DNA of 64,000 nt, from NCBI RefSeq assembly GCF_018130695.1, contig NZ_JAFCJX010000035.1, positions 1 through 64,000 of the forward strand, in the 5' to 3' direction. Below are positions 36,061-43,996 of this stretch, piece by piece. Numbering within the stretch: position 1 is the first letter of the stretch; every line of letters starts with the position of its first letter. A program made the position numbers and the translations under genes. The notes under the pieces were generated by a model. It searched no databases. It was not told where the DNA came from and saw only the letters and a list, made by a program, of their open reading frames with translations. The stretch is from Bradyrhizobium jicamae. GTDB taxonomy: Bacteria > Pseudomonadota > Alphaproteobacteria > Rhizobiales > Xanthobacteraceae.

Positions 36061-37380
36061 ATGACCGCGGCGGCCGCGCATATGCCGGTCGCGCTCGGTG
36101 CGCCCTCGCCGACCGACGCTGCGACCAACCGCAAGAACATGGCGCTCTTGATCCAGCTGCGCTGGACCGCCGTGATCGGCCAGGTCGTGACCATCGGCTT
36201 CGTGCAGTTGTGGCTCGGCATTGCCCTGCCGCTGGTGCCGATGGCGAGCGTGATCGTGGCGCTGGTCGCGCTCAATCTCGTCAGCCTCGCCTGGGTCCGC
36301 GACCGCGCCGAGATCGGCAGCCGCGGGCTGTTGCTGGCGCTGATGATCGACGTCGCAGCCCTGACCGCGCAGCTTTATCTGGCCGGCGGCGCCACCAATC
36401 CGTTCACCTCGCTGTACCTGCTGCAGGTCACGCTCGGCGCGGTGCTGCTCGATGCCCGCTCGACCTGGTCGCTGGTGGCGCTGGCCTGCGCCTGCTTCGC
36501 CGGGCTCACCGTGGCGTTCCGGCCGCTGGCGCTGCCGAGCTTCAGCGATCCCTTCAGCCTCTACATCATCGGCGCCTTCATCGGCCTCGTGCTCAATGCC
36601 GTGCTGCTGGTCATCTTCGTGACCCGGATCAATCGCAACCTGCGCGACCGCGACGCGCATCTCGCCGCGCTCCGCCAGAACGCCGCCGAGCACGACCACA
36701 TCGTCCGGATGGGCCTGCTCGCCTCCGGTGCCGCGCATGAGCTCGGCACGCCGCTCGCCTCACTCTCGGTCATCCTCTCCGACTGGCGCCGGATGCCGGC
36801 GCTCTCGGCCGACAAGGAGCTGTCGCACGATCTCGGCGAGATGGAGACCTCGCTGCAGCGCTGCAAATCGATCGTGACGGGCATCCTGCTCTCGGCCGGC
36901 CAGGCGCGCGGCGAAGGCTCCTCACCGACCACGGTCACAGCGTTCCTCGCCGCGCTGGTGGAGGAATGGCGCACAACGCGCCCGTCGGCGACACTGTATT
37001 TCCGCAACGCCTTCGGCAACGATCTGCCGATCGTTTCCGACATCGCGCTGAAGCAGGCGATCTTCAACGTGCTCGACAACGCCGCCGAAGTCTCGCGGGA
37101 CTGGATCGAGCTGATGGCCGAGCGCGAGGACGATCGCCTGGTCCTCTCGGTCAGCGACCGTGGCCCCGGCTTCGCCGCGGAGATGCTGGCGCATGTCGGA
37201 AAACCCTACCAATCGACCAAGGCGCGGCCCGGCAGCGGCCTCGGCCTGTTCCTGGTCGTCAATGTGATCCGCAAGCTCGGCGGCGTGGTGACGGCGCGCA
37301 ACCGGCGGGACATCGGCGCCATCGTCCGGCTCGAGCTGCCGCTGTCGACGCTTGCGATCGGAGACGGTCTCGATGGATGA
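36061..37380 (+). CDS. RegB/PrrB/ActS-like redox sensor histidine kinase
   Basis: A 439-residue membrane kinase with about six N-terminal helices. GGATNPF at 109-115 is the quinone-sensing motif of RegB. The H-box ASGAAHELGTPLASL has the phosphorylated His 226, and Cys 268 in LQRCKSI matches the redox-active cysteine of RegB. The N-box FNVLDNAAE, G1 DRGPGF and G2 GSGLGLF follow. It starts 25 bp after the SURF1 stop and overlaps the response regulator by eight bases, so it is probably co-expressed with the quinol oxidase, whose quinone pool it is likely to sense. Confidence 0.92.
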   Translation: MTAAAAHMPVALGAPSPTDAATNRKNMALLIQLRWTAVIGQVVTIGFVQLWLGIALPLVPMASVIVALVALNLVSLAWVRDRAEIGSRGLLLALMIDVAALTAQLYLAGGATNPFTSLYLLQVTLGAVLLDARSTWSLVALACACFAGLTVAFRPLALPSFSDPFSLYIIGAFIGLVLNAVLLVIFVTRINRNLRDRDAHLAALRQNAAEHDHIVRMGLLASGAAHELGTPLASLSVILSDWRRMPALSADKELSHDLGEMETSLQRCKSIVTGILLSAGQARGEGSSPTTVTAFLAALVEEWRTTRPSATLYFRNAFGNDLPIVSDIALKQAIFNVLDNAAEVSRDWIELMAEREDDRLVLSVSDRGPGFAAEMLAHVGKPYQSTKARPGSGLGLFLVVNVIRKLGGVVTARNRRDIGAIVRLELPLSTLAIGDGLDG

Positions 37381-37906
37381 GCGCCAGCTCCTGATCGTCG
37401 AGGACGACGCCGGCTTCGCCCGCACGCTGAAACGCTCCTTCGAGCGGCGCGGCTACGGCGTCGCGGTCGCCACGTCGCTGGAAGAGGTCCGCAAGCTGCT
37501 GGACGAGCAATCGCCCGGCTATGCCGTGGTCGACCTCAAGCTCGCCGGCGGCGCCTCGGGGCTGGCTTGTGTCGAGGCGTTGCACGGGCACGATCCGGAG
37601 ATGCTGATCGTCGTGCTCACGGGTTTCGCCAGCATCGCCACCGCCGTCGAAGCGATCAAGCTCGGCGCCTGCCACTATCTGGCAAAGCCGTCCAACACCG
37701 ACGACATCGAGGCCGCCTTCCAGAAGGCACAGGGCAATGCCGACATCGAAGTCGCCGCGCGTCCGACCTCGATCAAGACGCTGGAATGGGAACGCATCCA
37801 CCAGACCCTGATCGAGACCGACTTCAACATCTCCGAGGCCGCGCGCCGGCTCGGCATGCATCGGCGGACGCTGGCGCGGAAGCTCGAGAAGCGGCAAGTG
37901 AAGTGA
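37373..37906 (+). CDS. RegA/PrrA/ActR-like response regulator
   Basis: A 177-residue response regulator. The receiver domain has the acidic pair ED-D near 10-12, the phosphorylated Asp 54 in VVDLKL, VLTGFASIATAV, and the conserved Lys in YLAKPS. A short linker leads to a Fis-type helix-turn-helix at 140-177 (FNISEAARRLGMHRRTLARKL), nearly the RegA signature. It pairs with the overlapping RegB-like kinase. As the last gene of the cyo-SURF1-regBA cluster it may control the cluster itself or other respiratory genes. Confidence 0.93.
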   Translation: MDERQLLIVEDDAGFARTLKRSFERRGYGVAVATSLEEVRKLLDEQSPGYAVVDLKLAGGASGLACVEALHGHDPEMLIVVLTGFASIATAVEAIKLGACHYLAKPSNTDDIEAAFQKAQGNADIEVAARPTSIKTLEWERIHQTLIETDFNISEAARRLGMHRRTLARKLEKRQVK

Positions 37907-37923
37907 GTACACTGCCGGAGATC

Positions 37924-38574
37924 CTACGTAACCCTCGCCGCCGGCGATCGTCCGACCGGCATCAACTCATATGGCGGCTTCCAGCCCGGCAGTGACGCGA
38001 GGCGCTGGCGCCAGGCATGGATGGCGGGAAACGTCGTCTCGATATCGAAGCCGGTCTCTTCCTTGGGATAGTAGATGTAGCCGGCCAACGAAAAATCCAC
38101 GATCGTCAGCCGATCGCCGAGCATGTAGGGGCGATCGACGAGATGCTTCTCGACGATCGCGCAGGATGACACCACACGCGCACGCAGGAACGCCAGCACC
38201 GCCGGATGCACCGGCTCCGGCGTCAACGCGTTCTGAAAGCGGTGCATCGCATAGTTCGCGGTGAATTTGTGATTGTCGAACATCAGCCAGCGCAGCACGT
38301 CGAAACGGTCCGCAGCATTGGCCGCGAAATGGCCGGTCGTCTCGGCAAGCCAGATCAGGATCGCACCTGACTGCGACATCAGGCGGCCGTCAACCTCGAG
38401 CACCGGCACCTCGCCCATGAGATTGGTCTCGGCGCGCCACGTGGCATCGCGGGTCTGGCCGCCGGCGAAATCCACCCCGACCGGCTCCCAGTCGAGCCCG
38501 GCGCAATTCAGATACAGCGCCAGCTTGTAGGAATTGCCGGACCCACCCACGCAATGCAGCCGGTATCGCGCCAT
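37924..38574 (-). CDS. glutathione S-transferase family protein
   Basis: A 216-residue GST. The thioredoxin-like N-terminal domain (RLHCVGGSGNSYKLALYL; GEVPVLEVDG with the cis-Pro; LMSQSGAILIWLAE binding gamma-glutamyl) is followed by the helical C-terminal domain with the usual MLGDRLTIVDFSL motif. It conjugates glutathione to electrophiles or reduces peroxides. It converges on the response-regulator gene with 17 bp between stops and has no obvious partner. Confidence 0.92.
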   Translation of the reverse strand: MARYRLHCVGGSGNSYKLALYLNCAGLDWEPVGVDFAGGQTRDATWRAETNLMGEVPVLEVDGRLMSQSGAILIWLAETTGHFAANAADRFDVLRWLMFDNHKFTANYAMHRFQNALTPEPVHPAVLAFLRARVVSSCAIVEKHLVDRPYMLGDRLTIVDFSLAGYIYYPKEETGFDIETTFPAIHAWRQRLASLPGWKPPYELMPVGRSPAARVT

Positions 38575-38688
38575 GTTGGACCTCGCGCTGATGTCGCATC
38601 ATCGGCGCGGATTGTGGCTGAGGGCTGCTGACAGCATGGTGTCAGCAGCCGCACAACCCGGAATTCCCGCGATGGTCCCGTTCGATGA

Positions 38689-39069
38689 TCACTGCGTGAG
38701 GTTGACGTTCCACGTATGCGCCTTGATCCGCAAGGCGCGCCCTTCCCTCTCGGCGATCAGCAGGAAGTTTCCGCTGATATCCACCGTCTGCTTGTCGGGC
38801 AGGTTGACGTTCCCGGTCCACGTCCCCTGCTCCCACACGACGGCTCCATCAGCCGAGCAGCGCCCCTGCTGGATTTCCAGGTGATTCCAGATCTTGGTTG
38901 CAACTTCGCCCCACGCTTCGATGCTGTCCCGGCCGCTGACGCTCGGCTGCCCGGCCGGTACAAGAACCGCGTCCTTGCAGAACAAGGCCGCCCAACGGTG
39001 CGCGTCGTGGGCATTGACCGTCTCGACGAATTTCGAATTCAAGTCAGCAAACGCCTGTGAAACATCCAT
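38689..39069 (-). CDS. NTF2-like/DUF4440 family protein
   Basis: A 126-residue small alpha+beta protein of the SnoaL/DUF4440 (SgcJ/EcaC) type: FADLNSKFVETVNAHDAHRW, ALFCKDAVLVPAGQP, then GRDSIEAWG. ATG at 39069 has GGGAGGCGAGG directly upstream. Such proteins are hydrolases, isomerases or binding domains, and no active-site pattern decides between them. It is the second of two minus-strand genes; 114 bp without features separate it from the GST gene. Confidence 0.82.
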   Translation of the reverse strand: MDVSQAFADLNSKFVETVNAHDAHRWAALFCKDAVLVPAGQPSVSGRDSIEAWGEVATKIWNHLEIQQGRCSADGAVVWEQGTWTGNVNLPDKQTVDISGNFLLIAEREGRALRIKAHTWNVNLTQ

Positions 39070-39523
39070 CCTCGCCTCCCGAATATGCGATGAGATTTTG
39101 CGATGAGACTTGCCATTTCCAGATGCGTGGTGACGATCACACCGACGCGTACCGCACACGGCGGACTGCGTCTGTGATGGTCACGCGGCGAGAGCTTACT
39201 CCTGCCGAACGGCGCCGTCAGCTTGCATTGTCCAACCATCAGCGGAACGCAATCGTTGGTCCGCGTTTGAAACGCGAGAGCCGCTCTGTCGCGCTGGCGA
39301 AGACCGCAACGACCTTGGTTGGCAACGGAATCCGGTATCATGATGCGCGCACATCGCGGCTCGCGCCGAATGGGCCGATGTCTGTGTAGCCGCCGTACAA
39401 CATCCGCCATGTTTCGTCGCCGGGAACAGATCTCGGGACTTCAAACAACCGAAGAGTTCTGGAATCGTGGCCTGACCGGGCTGGAAGTATTGCATTGCAC
39501 GGACGCTCAATTTTCCCGGACAC
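39070..39523. other. intergenic region without a supported gene
   Basis: Short open frames on both strands lack ribosome sites, GC-rich third positions or recognisable motifs. A strong plus-strand terminator ends the region, so a small RNA transcribed rightward is possible. Confidence 0.5.
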
Positions 39524-39555
39524 AGGCCGCAGCGCGCAACGCCTGCGGCCTTTTT
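39524..39555 (+). terminator. orphan rho-independent terminator
   Basis: AGGCCGCAG/CTGCGGCCT stem with a ten-base loop, followed by five Ts on the plus strand. No plus-strand gene ends just upstream. Confidence 0.8.
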
Positions 39556-39566
39556 CATTGTCCGTC

Positions 39567-39672
39567 CTAGAGCATGATCCGGAAAAGTGTGAAGCGGTTT
39601 TCCGAAAAGATCATGCTCAAACAAGGAGCTAAAGGCGCGATGACGATTCAACCCAATCTCATCGCGCTTTAG
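39567..39672. repeat. two-hairpin repeat family B, copy 2
   Basis: CTAGAGCATGATCCGGAAAA...TTTTCCGAAAAGATCATGC, then CTAAAGGCGCGATGA...TCATCGCGCTTTAG. Same element as at 8045-8133 and 40819-40923. The rest of the space up to 39907 shows no gene. Confidence 0.92.
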
Positions 39673-39907
39673 CAAAATCGATCCACGTGCAAATCACCGT
39701 ACCGGGAAGACCGCGCAAGCTCTCGCAATTCGACGGTGAGTGTGGGTACCCCTTTGGCAGTATTCCGCTGCCTGCCCCAATTTGCTCCTGTCGGCGTCCT
39801 AATACGGACAACGGCCATCGCCATGGGCGGCCACGACGGCGCATCCATCATCAGGCTGCACGTGCGTGCCGGTGAGAACCATCTGCCAGTCCGATGCGGA
39901 GCACCAC

Positions 39908-40822
39908 ATGGAGTCCACTCCGAACGACAAGCTCACGGAAGAGCAGGTTGCGAGCCTGGAGGAGCAGCTCGTGAACCTGGCGCGCGCCAGGGTGAGTCCT
40001 TCGGACAGGCCGCCAGGCGTCACGGCGTCTCGCGCCCCGACGGCAACGCATCACCGCCCGCTGGAGTTACGTTCCCTCGCGTTTGCCGGTGCGCTGCTGG
40101 CCGCAGCCGTCGGTCTCGCAACCTGGTGGTGGTCGTCCCCCGCTCCCAAGCCGAAGACGGCAGCCCCGGAAGCGACGACCGTGCAGCTGGCTGCAAAAGA
40201 AGACGTCACGCCGACTGCCGCGCCTGCACCTTCGGAGTCGATGCAACAGCTCGAGGCGACTGCGCGTGATCTCGCCGCCTTGAAGCAGACCGTCGAACAG
40301 CTGCAGGCGAGGCAGGATCAATTGATCCGCGACAACCAAGCCGTCGCAAACCAGCTCAAGGCGAGCCAGGACGAGATGGCCCGCAACAACAGCAATGTGC
40401 TCGACCAGCTCAGGGCAACCCAGATGCAAATGGAGCGCGCGAACGCTGCCGTCACCGAGCGGCTCAACGCCAGCCAGGAACAAATCCAGGGGCAACTGGC
40501 CCGCGTCATGTCGAATGCTCCGGAGCCAAGGGCAGCACCCGACGCGCCAAAGGCAATAGCCGACGAGCCGAAGGTACCCCCCGGGCAACCGAGCACGATG
40601 CCCGAACAGCCGAGCGCAATGCCCCAGGAGCCGAGCGCGACGCCTCAAGAACCAGGCCTGACGTCCGAAGCACCAAGGGTGATGCCCGGGACACCGCTGC
40701 CGCGTCCACGGCCGACGAGTTTTGCTCAGGCAAGCAGGCCGGCAGCGCCGCAACAGGAAACTGCGCGGCCGCGCCCCAGGCAGCCGCAACTGTCATGGCC
40801 ATGGTCACAACAGGGACGCTAG
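39908..40822 (+). CDS. membrane-anchored coiled-coil protein, Pro-rich C-terminus
   Basis: A 304-residue protein of unknown function. After a short cytoplasmic start (ESTPNDKLTEEQVASLEEQL) there is one membrane helix at about 55-75 (LAFAGALLAAAVGLATWWW). A long coiled coil follows at about 110-205, with repeating Gln/Asn/Leu heptads. The Pro-rich tail has MPEQPSAMPQEPSA-type repeats. ATG at 39908 has GGAG six bases upstream. Its TAG stop lies inside a copy of repeat family B, so the present C-terminus was set by that insertion. Similar proteins occur in Bradyrhizobium as hypotheticals. Confidence 0.75.
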   Translation: MESTPNDKLTEEQVASLEEQLVNLARARVSPSDRPPGVTASRAPTATHHRPLELRSLAFAGALLAAAVGLATWWWSSPAPKPKTAAPEATTVQLAAKEDVTPTAAPAPSESMQQLEATARDLAALKQTVEQLQARQDQLIRDNQAVANQLKASQDEMARNNSNVLDQLRATQMQMERANAAVTERLNASQEQIQGQLARVMSNAPEPRAAPDAPKAIADEPKVPPGQPSTMPEQPSAMPQEPSATPQEPGLTSEAPRVMPGTPLPRPRPTSFAQASRPAAPQQETARPRPRQPQLSWPWSQQGR

Positions 40823-40923
40823 AGCATGATCCGGAAAAGTGTGAAGCGGTTTTCCGAAAAGATCATGCTGATAGAACGAGCTAAAGCGTGATGACGATTT
40901 AACCTAATCTCATCGCGCTTTAG
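40819..40923. repeat. two-hairpin repeat family B, copy 3
   Basis: CTAGAGCATGATCCGGAAAA... through ...TCATCGCGCTTTAG. The first TAG of the element is the stop codon of the coiled-coil protein gene. The last three bases merge with the stop of a transposase relic on the other strand. Confidence 0.92.
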
Positions 40924-41078
40924 GGCGTGGGCTGATAACGCGCGGCACAGCCATAGCCGGATAGACGCGAATGGACGAAGACAGGATAATTCCCGCAAGC
41001 CTGTCGTAGCGCGTCGTCATACGACAATTGCTTGATCCTGTTGAAGAACCGCTCGAGTGATTGCGAGCGCGATAATGG
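40920..41078 (-). pseudogene. IS5-family transposase C-terminal relic
   Basis: On the minus strand one frame reads LSRSQSLERFFNRIKQ, the second continues CRMTTRYDRLAG, and later frames give NYPVFVH and RLWLCRA. Joined, they match the end of IS5-type transposases (ERFFNKIKQCRRVATRYDKLAANYLAF pattern, given here from memory in parts). At least two frameshifts separate the pieces. No terminal repeats or upstream half are visible. Confidence 0.75.
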
Positions 41079-41320
41079 GACGGACTGAAGCAGATCGGAT
41101 CGCTACGATTGCTTTTCGGGGGATGTTGGCCTACGCGCCTTCTTCTTGGCGTGTTCTCGCTTCCGAGCAGGCCTCGGTCGGACGCTTACGGGGTAGAAGC
41201 GGACGCCACCCAGCCGACCAATCTCCGCTGAAACCGTCGAAAATGACCCACAGCGGACTTGCTCTTGCCCGGGCGCGTGTTCGCGCAACCAGTCGGCTCC
41301 ATCCGCGCTGCGCTCGCTGA
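41079..41320. other. intergenic region without a supported gene
   Basis: Open frames here have atypical codon use and no recognisable motif. The region ends at the terminator hairpin of the beta-helix protein gene. Confidence 0.5.
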
Positions 41321-41347
41321 AAACCCCCGCAACGTGCGGGGGTTTTC
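41321..41347 (-). terminator. rho-independent terminator (two-way)
   Basis: AAAACCCCCGC-aacgt-GCGGGGGTTTT: an eleven-base stem with A- and T-runs on both sides. It serves the minus-strand beta-helix gene ending at 41420 and could stop plus-strand transcripts too. Confidence 0.9.
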
Positions 41348-41419
41348 ATATCTGCAGCATCGCGGTCGTACGGCGGTCAGCCGCGACATTCGGTCAGTCG
41401 CAGCTTCACGCGGGCGGAA

Positions 41420-42361
41420 CTACTGCAAGGCGTAAGTTCCTGAAAAAGTACCGTTGGTGCCGTTGCCTTGAACCGTATTGCCACCGCCCGAGAGCAAAAG
41501 GCCTCCGCTCCCTGCGGCGACACCGGTGCCGTTACCGGTGATCTCCGAGTTCTTCACGCGAACCGTGACGCCCGGACCAAGCGAGCGGATTCCGAATCGA
41601 TTATTGGCGGATATCGAGTTCGTGACCAAAACGCCGATAGGGGCTCCACCGCTCGGCGTAGTGGCAACAATTGCGTCCTGCGAGTTATCCGACATCACGC
41701 TGTCAGCGATCGTCATGTTGATGCCGCCGCTGCTGCCGGTGCCGTCGGCTGCGATGCCAAAGACATTCTTGCTGACGCTGACCCGCTTCAAGACGACTTG
41801 GGCGGTTCCGCCCGATTGAGGGTTCACCACGATGCCTCCGCCCGTCGAACCGCTGCCGTTGTTGCTCAACTGGCTGTCGGTCACCATCAGCCTTGAACCG
41901 GAGGCTATGGGCCGGAACCTGATTCCGACGGCAGCCGCCGAGGTGAAATTCTCGATGAGGCAATTCTCGACGATCAGCGCTGCGCCGTCGACAAAATCAA
42001 TGCCGGGGATGTCATAGAAATTACCGCCGTTGATCGACAGATTGCGAATCCGCACGATAATGCCGGCTCCCTGCACCTGGAGAGCAGTGCTTGACGCGGC
42101 CGTGCCGGCACAGTCGATGGTCAGCGATCTGTCAATTGTACCACCCCCGATGATGGCGGAATCGACACAATTGATTTCGCCGCCTGAGACCGTTGCGGCG
42201 ACAGCGTTCCCAATGCTGGAACATGGGGCTGCCTGGGTGCATGCGGTGCCGCTTCCTGCGCCCGACACATAACTCCTGGATTGCAGCGCCTGCGCCGGCG
42301 CTGCGGCCAGCAACGCGAGCGCGGCCGTAACGCCGAAAAACAAAAGTCCGGTCCTGGTCAT
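41420..42361 (-). CDS. secreted right-handed beta-helix protein
   Basis: A 313-residue exported protein. The signal peptide LLFFGVTAALALLAAAPAQA ends at about residue 25. The first third resembles repeat-rich surface proteins (RSYVSGAGSGTACTQAAPCSSI). The rest is a parallel beta-helix with irregular turns of about 22-25 residues (VENCLIENF, VTDSQLSNNGSG, KRVSVSKNVFGIA, NSISANNRFGI, KNSEITGNGTG). Four cysteines in the N-terminal part could form disulfides. Such proteins bind or cleave polysaccharides, but no catalytic cluster can be assigned. It has its own terminator. Confidence 0.85.
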   Translation of the reverse strand: MTRTGLLFFGVTAALALLAAAPAQALQSRSYVSGAGSGTACTQAAPCSSIGNAVAATVSGGEINCVDSAIIGGGTIDRSLTIDCAGTAASSTALQVQGAGIIVRIRNLSINGGNFYDIPGIDFVDGAALIVENCLIENFTSAAAVGIRFRPIASGSRLMVTDSQLSNNGSGSTGGGIVVNPQSGGTAQVVLKRVSVSKNVFGIAADGTGSSGGINMTIADSVMSDNSQDAIVATTPSGGAPIGVLVTNSISANNRFGIRSLGPGVTVRVKNSEITGNGTGVAAGSGGLLLSGGGNTVQGNGTNGTFSGTYALQ

Positions 42362-42469
42362 GACGAGCCCCCTCTACGGATAGATGAAATGAAATTCCTG
42401 TCTTTCCCGGCGAAAGGCCGCGCAAGATCGATCCGCAGCAGCGTGCGACCCGACTCCGCGCGCCGGACT

Positions 42470-43882
42470 TCAACGCGCTGCCGTGTGGGGTAGCGATGCC
42501 GTCGGCTTGATATTCTGGTTGAGGCGGAAGAAATTGGTCGGATCGTATTTGTTCTTGAGCACGGCCAACCGCGCATAGTTCTCGCCATAGGCTTCGCGGA
42601 CACGGTCCTCGCCCTCATCGCCGAGATTGTTGGCGTAGACGCCGCCGGTCGAATAAGGCCTGACGGCGCTCCACAGCTCGCGCGCCCAATGCATGTTCGC
42701 GCCGTCATCGGCCGGATCGTCCCAGATCGCGATCGGAAAGCAGTCGAACGCTGCATCGCGGTTTGCGTAGGGCGATTCGGGCGTTGGAACCCGCGCGATT
42801 GCGCCGCCGACGTGCTGGAAAACCAGTAACGACGAGGCGTTGGGCGCTGTCGCATAGGCGTCGAGCAGCGCGTCGATCGCGCCCGCACTGATCTCGCGCA
42901 GGAACTGCGCCTTCCAGTAATAGCGACGTCCTCGCGGAAACAGGGCGTCGCCTCCCGACTGAATCGCAAGATAAGGGACAGTTGCGAGGCTGGTCTCGGC
43001 GGGCGAGCCGAACTTAACCATCGGTGACAGGGCGCGCTCACCGTCATGATGCGAACCGACATAGCAACCGGTGATGCTGAAGAACCGGTCGCCGGACGGC
43101 AACGTTACAAGGGCTGCATCGACGTTGACCTCATCGGCCGCGTTGCGGGCGAATTCATCATAGAACTGCATGGCCTCGCGCGCCTGATCGTACGGATGAA
43201 GCGCCGACGCGACCAGCAAAGAAGTGCCGATGGAATGGAGCCGGTATTCGAACGCAGTCACGATGCCAAAATTGCCGCCGCCACCTCGCAAGCCCCAGAA
43301 CAGATCGGGGTGTTCGGTCGCGCTGGCCTTCAAGATCTTTCCCTCGGCTGTCACCACTTCGGCGGCAATCAGGTTGTCGCAGGTCAGCCCGTATTTGCGT
43401 CCGAGCTTGCCGAAGCCGCCACCGAGCGTGAGCCCGGCGATGCCGGTATCGCTGTTGATGCCCATGGTGGTCGCCAGGCCGTGCGCCTGCGTGGCGCGAT
43501 CGAATTCGCCCAGATCGACGCCGGCCTCCGCGCGCGCTGTCCGACGGACCGGATCGACCTCGATGCGTTTCATTCGCGACAGGTCGATGACCATGCCGCC
43601 GTCGCAGACCGACAGGCCAGCGACATTATGGCCTCCGCTGCGAACCGCCACCGGGAACGCGCCGGATTTCGCTGCTATCACGGCCTCAACCACATCCTGG
43701 GCATCCGCGCAGTAGGCGATCATGGCCGGCTTCTTGTCGATAGCACCGTTCCAGACCTTGCGCGCCTCGTCGTAGCCGGCGTTCCCCCTGAGGACGACAT
43801 TGCCCTTGAGCCGTAGCTGTGGGGTGGACCGAGGTTCGGAGTGCGATTTGCCCGTCAAGTGATCATATGTCTGCCGCTGCAT
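42470..43882 (-). CDS. FAD-binding (berberine-bridge/PCMH type) oxidoreductase
   Basis: A 470-residue flavoprotein oxidase. The PCMH FAD domain has RSGGHNVAG, where the His is the usual covalent flavin site. GLTLGGGFGKLGRKYGLTCDNL and HPDLFWGLRGGGGNFGIVT follow. A C-terminal BBE segment ends in NLGDEGEDRVREAYG and LKNKYDPTNFFRLNQNI. The cysteine used for the second flavin bond in bicovalent members seems absent (IAGLTL in its place), so mono-covalent attachment is expected. The family oxidises sugars, alkaloids or phenolics. It is divergent from a winged-helix regulator 114 bp away. Confidence 0.92.
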   Translation of the reverse strand: MQRQTYDHLTGKSHSEPRSTPQLRLKGNVVLRGNAGYDEARKVWNGAIDKKPAMIAYCADAQDVVEAVIAAKSGAFPVAVRSGGHNVAGLSVCDGGMVIDLSRMKRIEVDPVRRTARAEAGVDLGEFDRATQAHGLATTMGINSDTGIAGLTLGGGFGKLGRKYGLTCDNLIAAEVVTAEGKILKASATEHPDLFWGLRGGGGNFGIVTAFEYRLHSIGTSLLVASALHPYDQAREAMQFYDEFARNAADEVNVDAALVTLPSGDRFFSITGCYVGSHHDGERALSPMVKFGSPAETSLATVPYLAIQSGGDALFPRGRRYYWKAQFLREISAGAIDALLDAYATAPNASSLLVFQHVGGAIARVPTPESPYANRDAAFDCFPIAIWDDPADDGANMHWARELWSAVRPYSTGGVYANNLGDEGEDRVREAYGENYARLAVLKNKYDPTNFFRLNQNIKPTASLPHTAAR

Positions 43883-43889
43883 TCGATTA

Positions 43890-43929
43890 GCTCCGTGCCA
43901 CCAATGCCCATGCGGTCATCTCACGGAGC
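43890..43929. promoter_or_regulatory. inverted repeat between the FAD oxidase and its divergent regulator
   Basis: GCTCCGTG at 43890 and CACGGAGC at 43922 are perfect eight-base arms 24 bp apart, about three helical turns centre to centre. It is a possible operator or leader hairpin. Confidence 0.45.
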
Positions 43930-43996
43930 GCCAAATCGAGTCCTGAATCCGATCGGAAAAAGTTGCAAAATTCGCTAAAAATGGTGTCTCTAGGCG

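Noticed and set aside
39057..39389. 110-codon plus-strand open frame in the gene-poor region
   Set aside because: No ribosome site, no bias to G or C in third positions like that of real genes here, no motif.
41057..41320. 87-codon plus-strand open frame ending at a terminator hairpin
   Set aside because: It starts inside the transposase relic, lacks motifs, and the hairpin is explained by the minus-strand gene.
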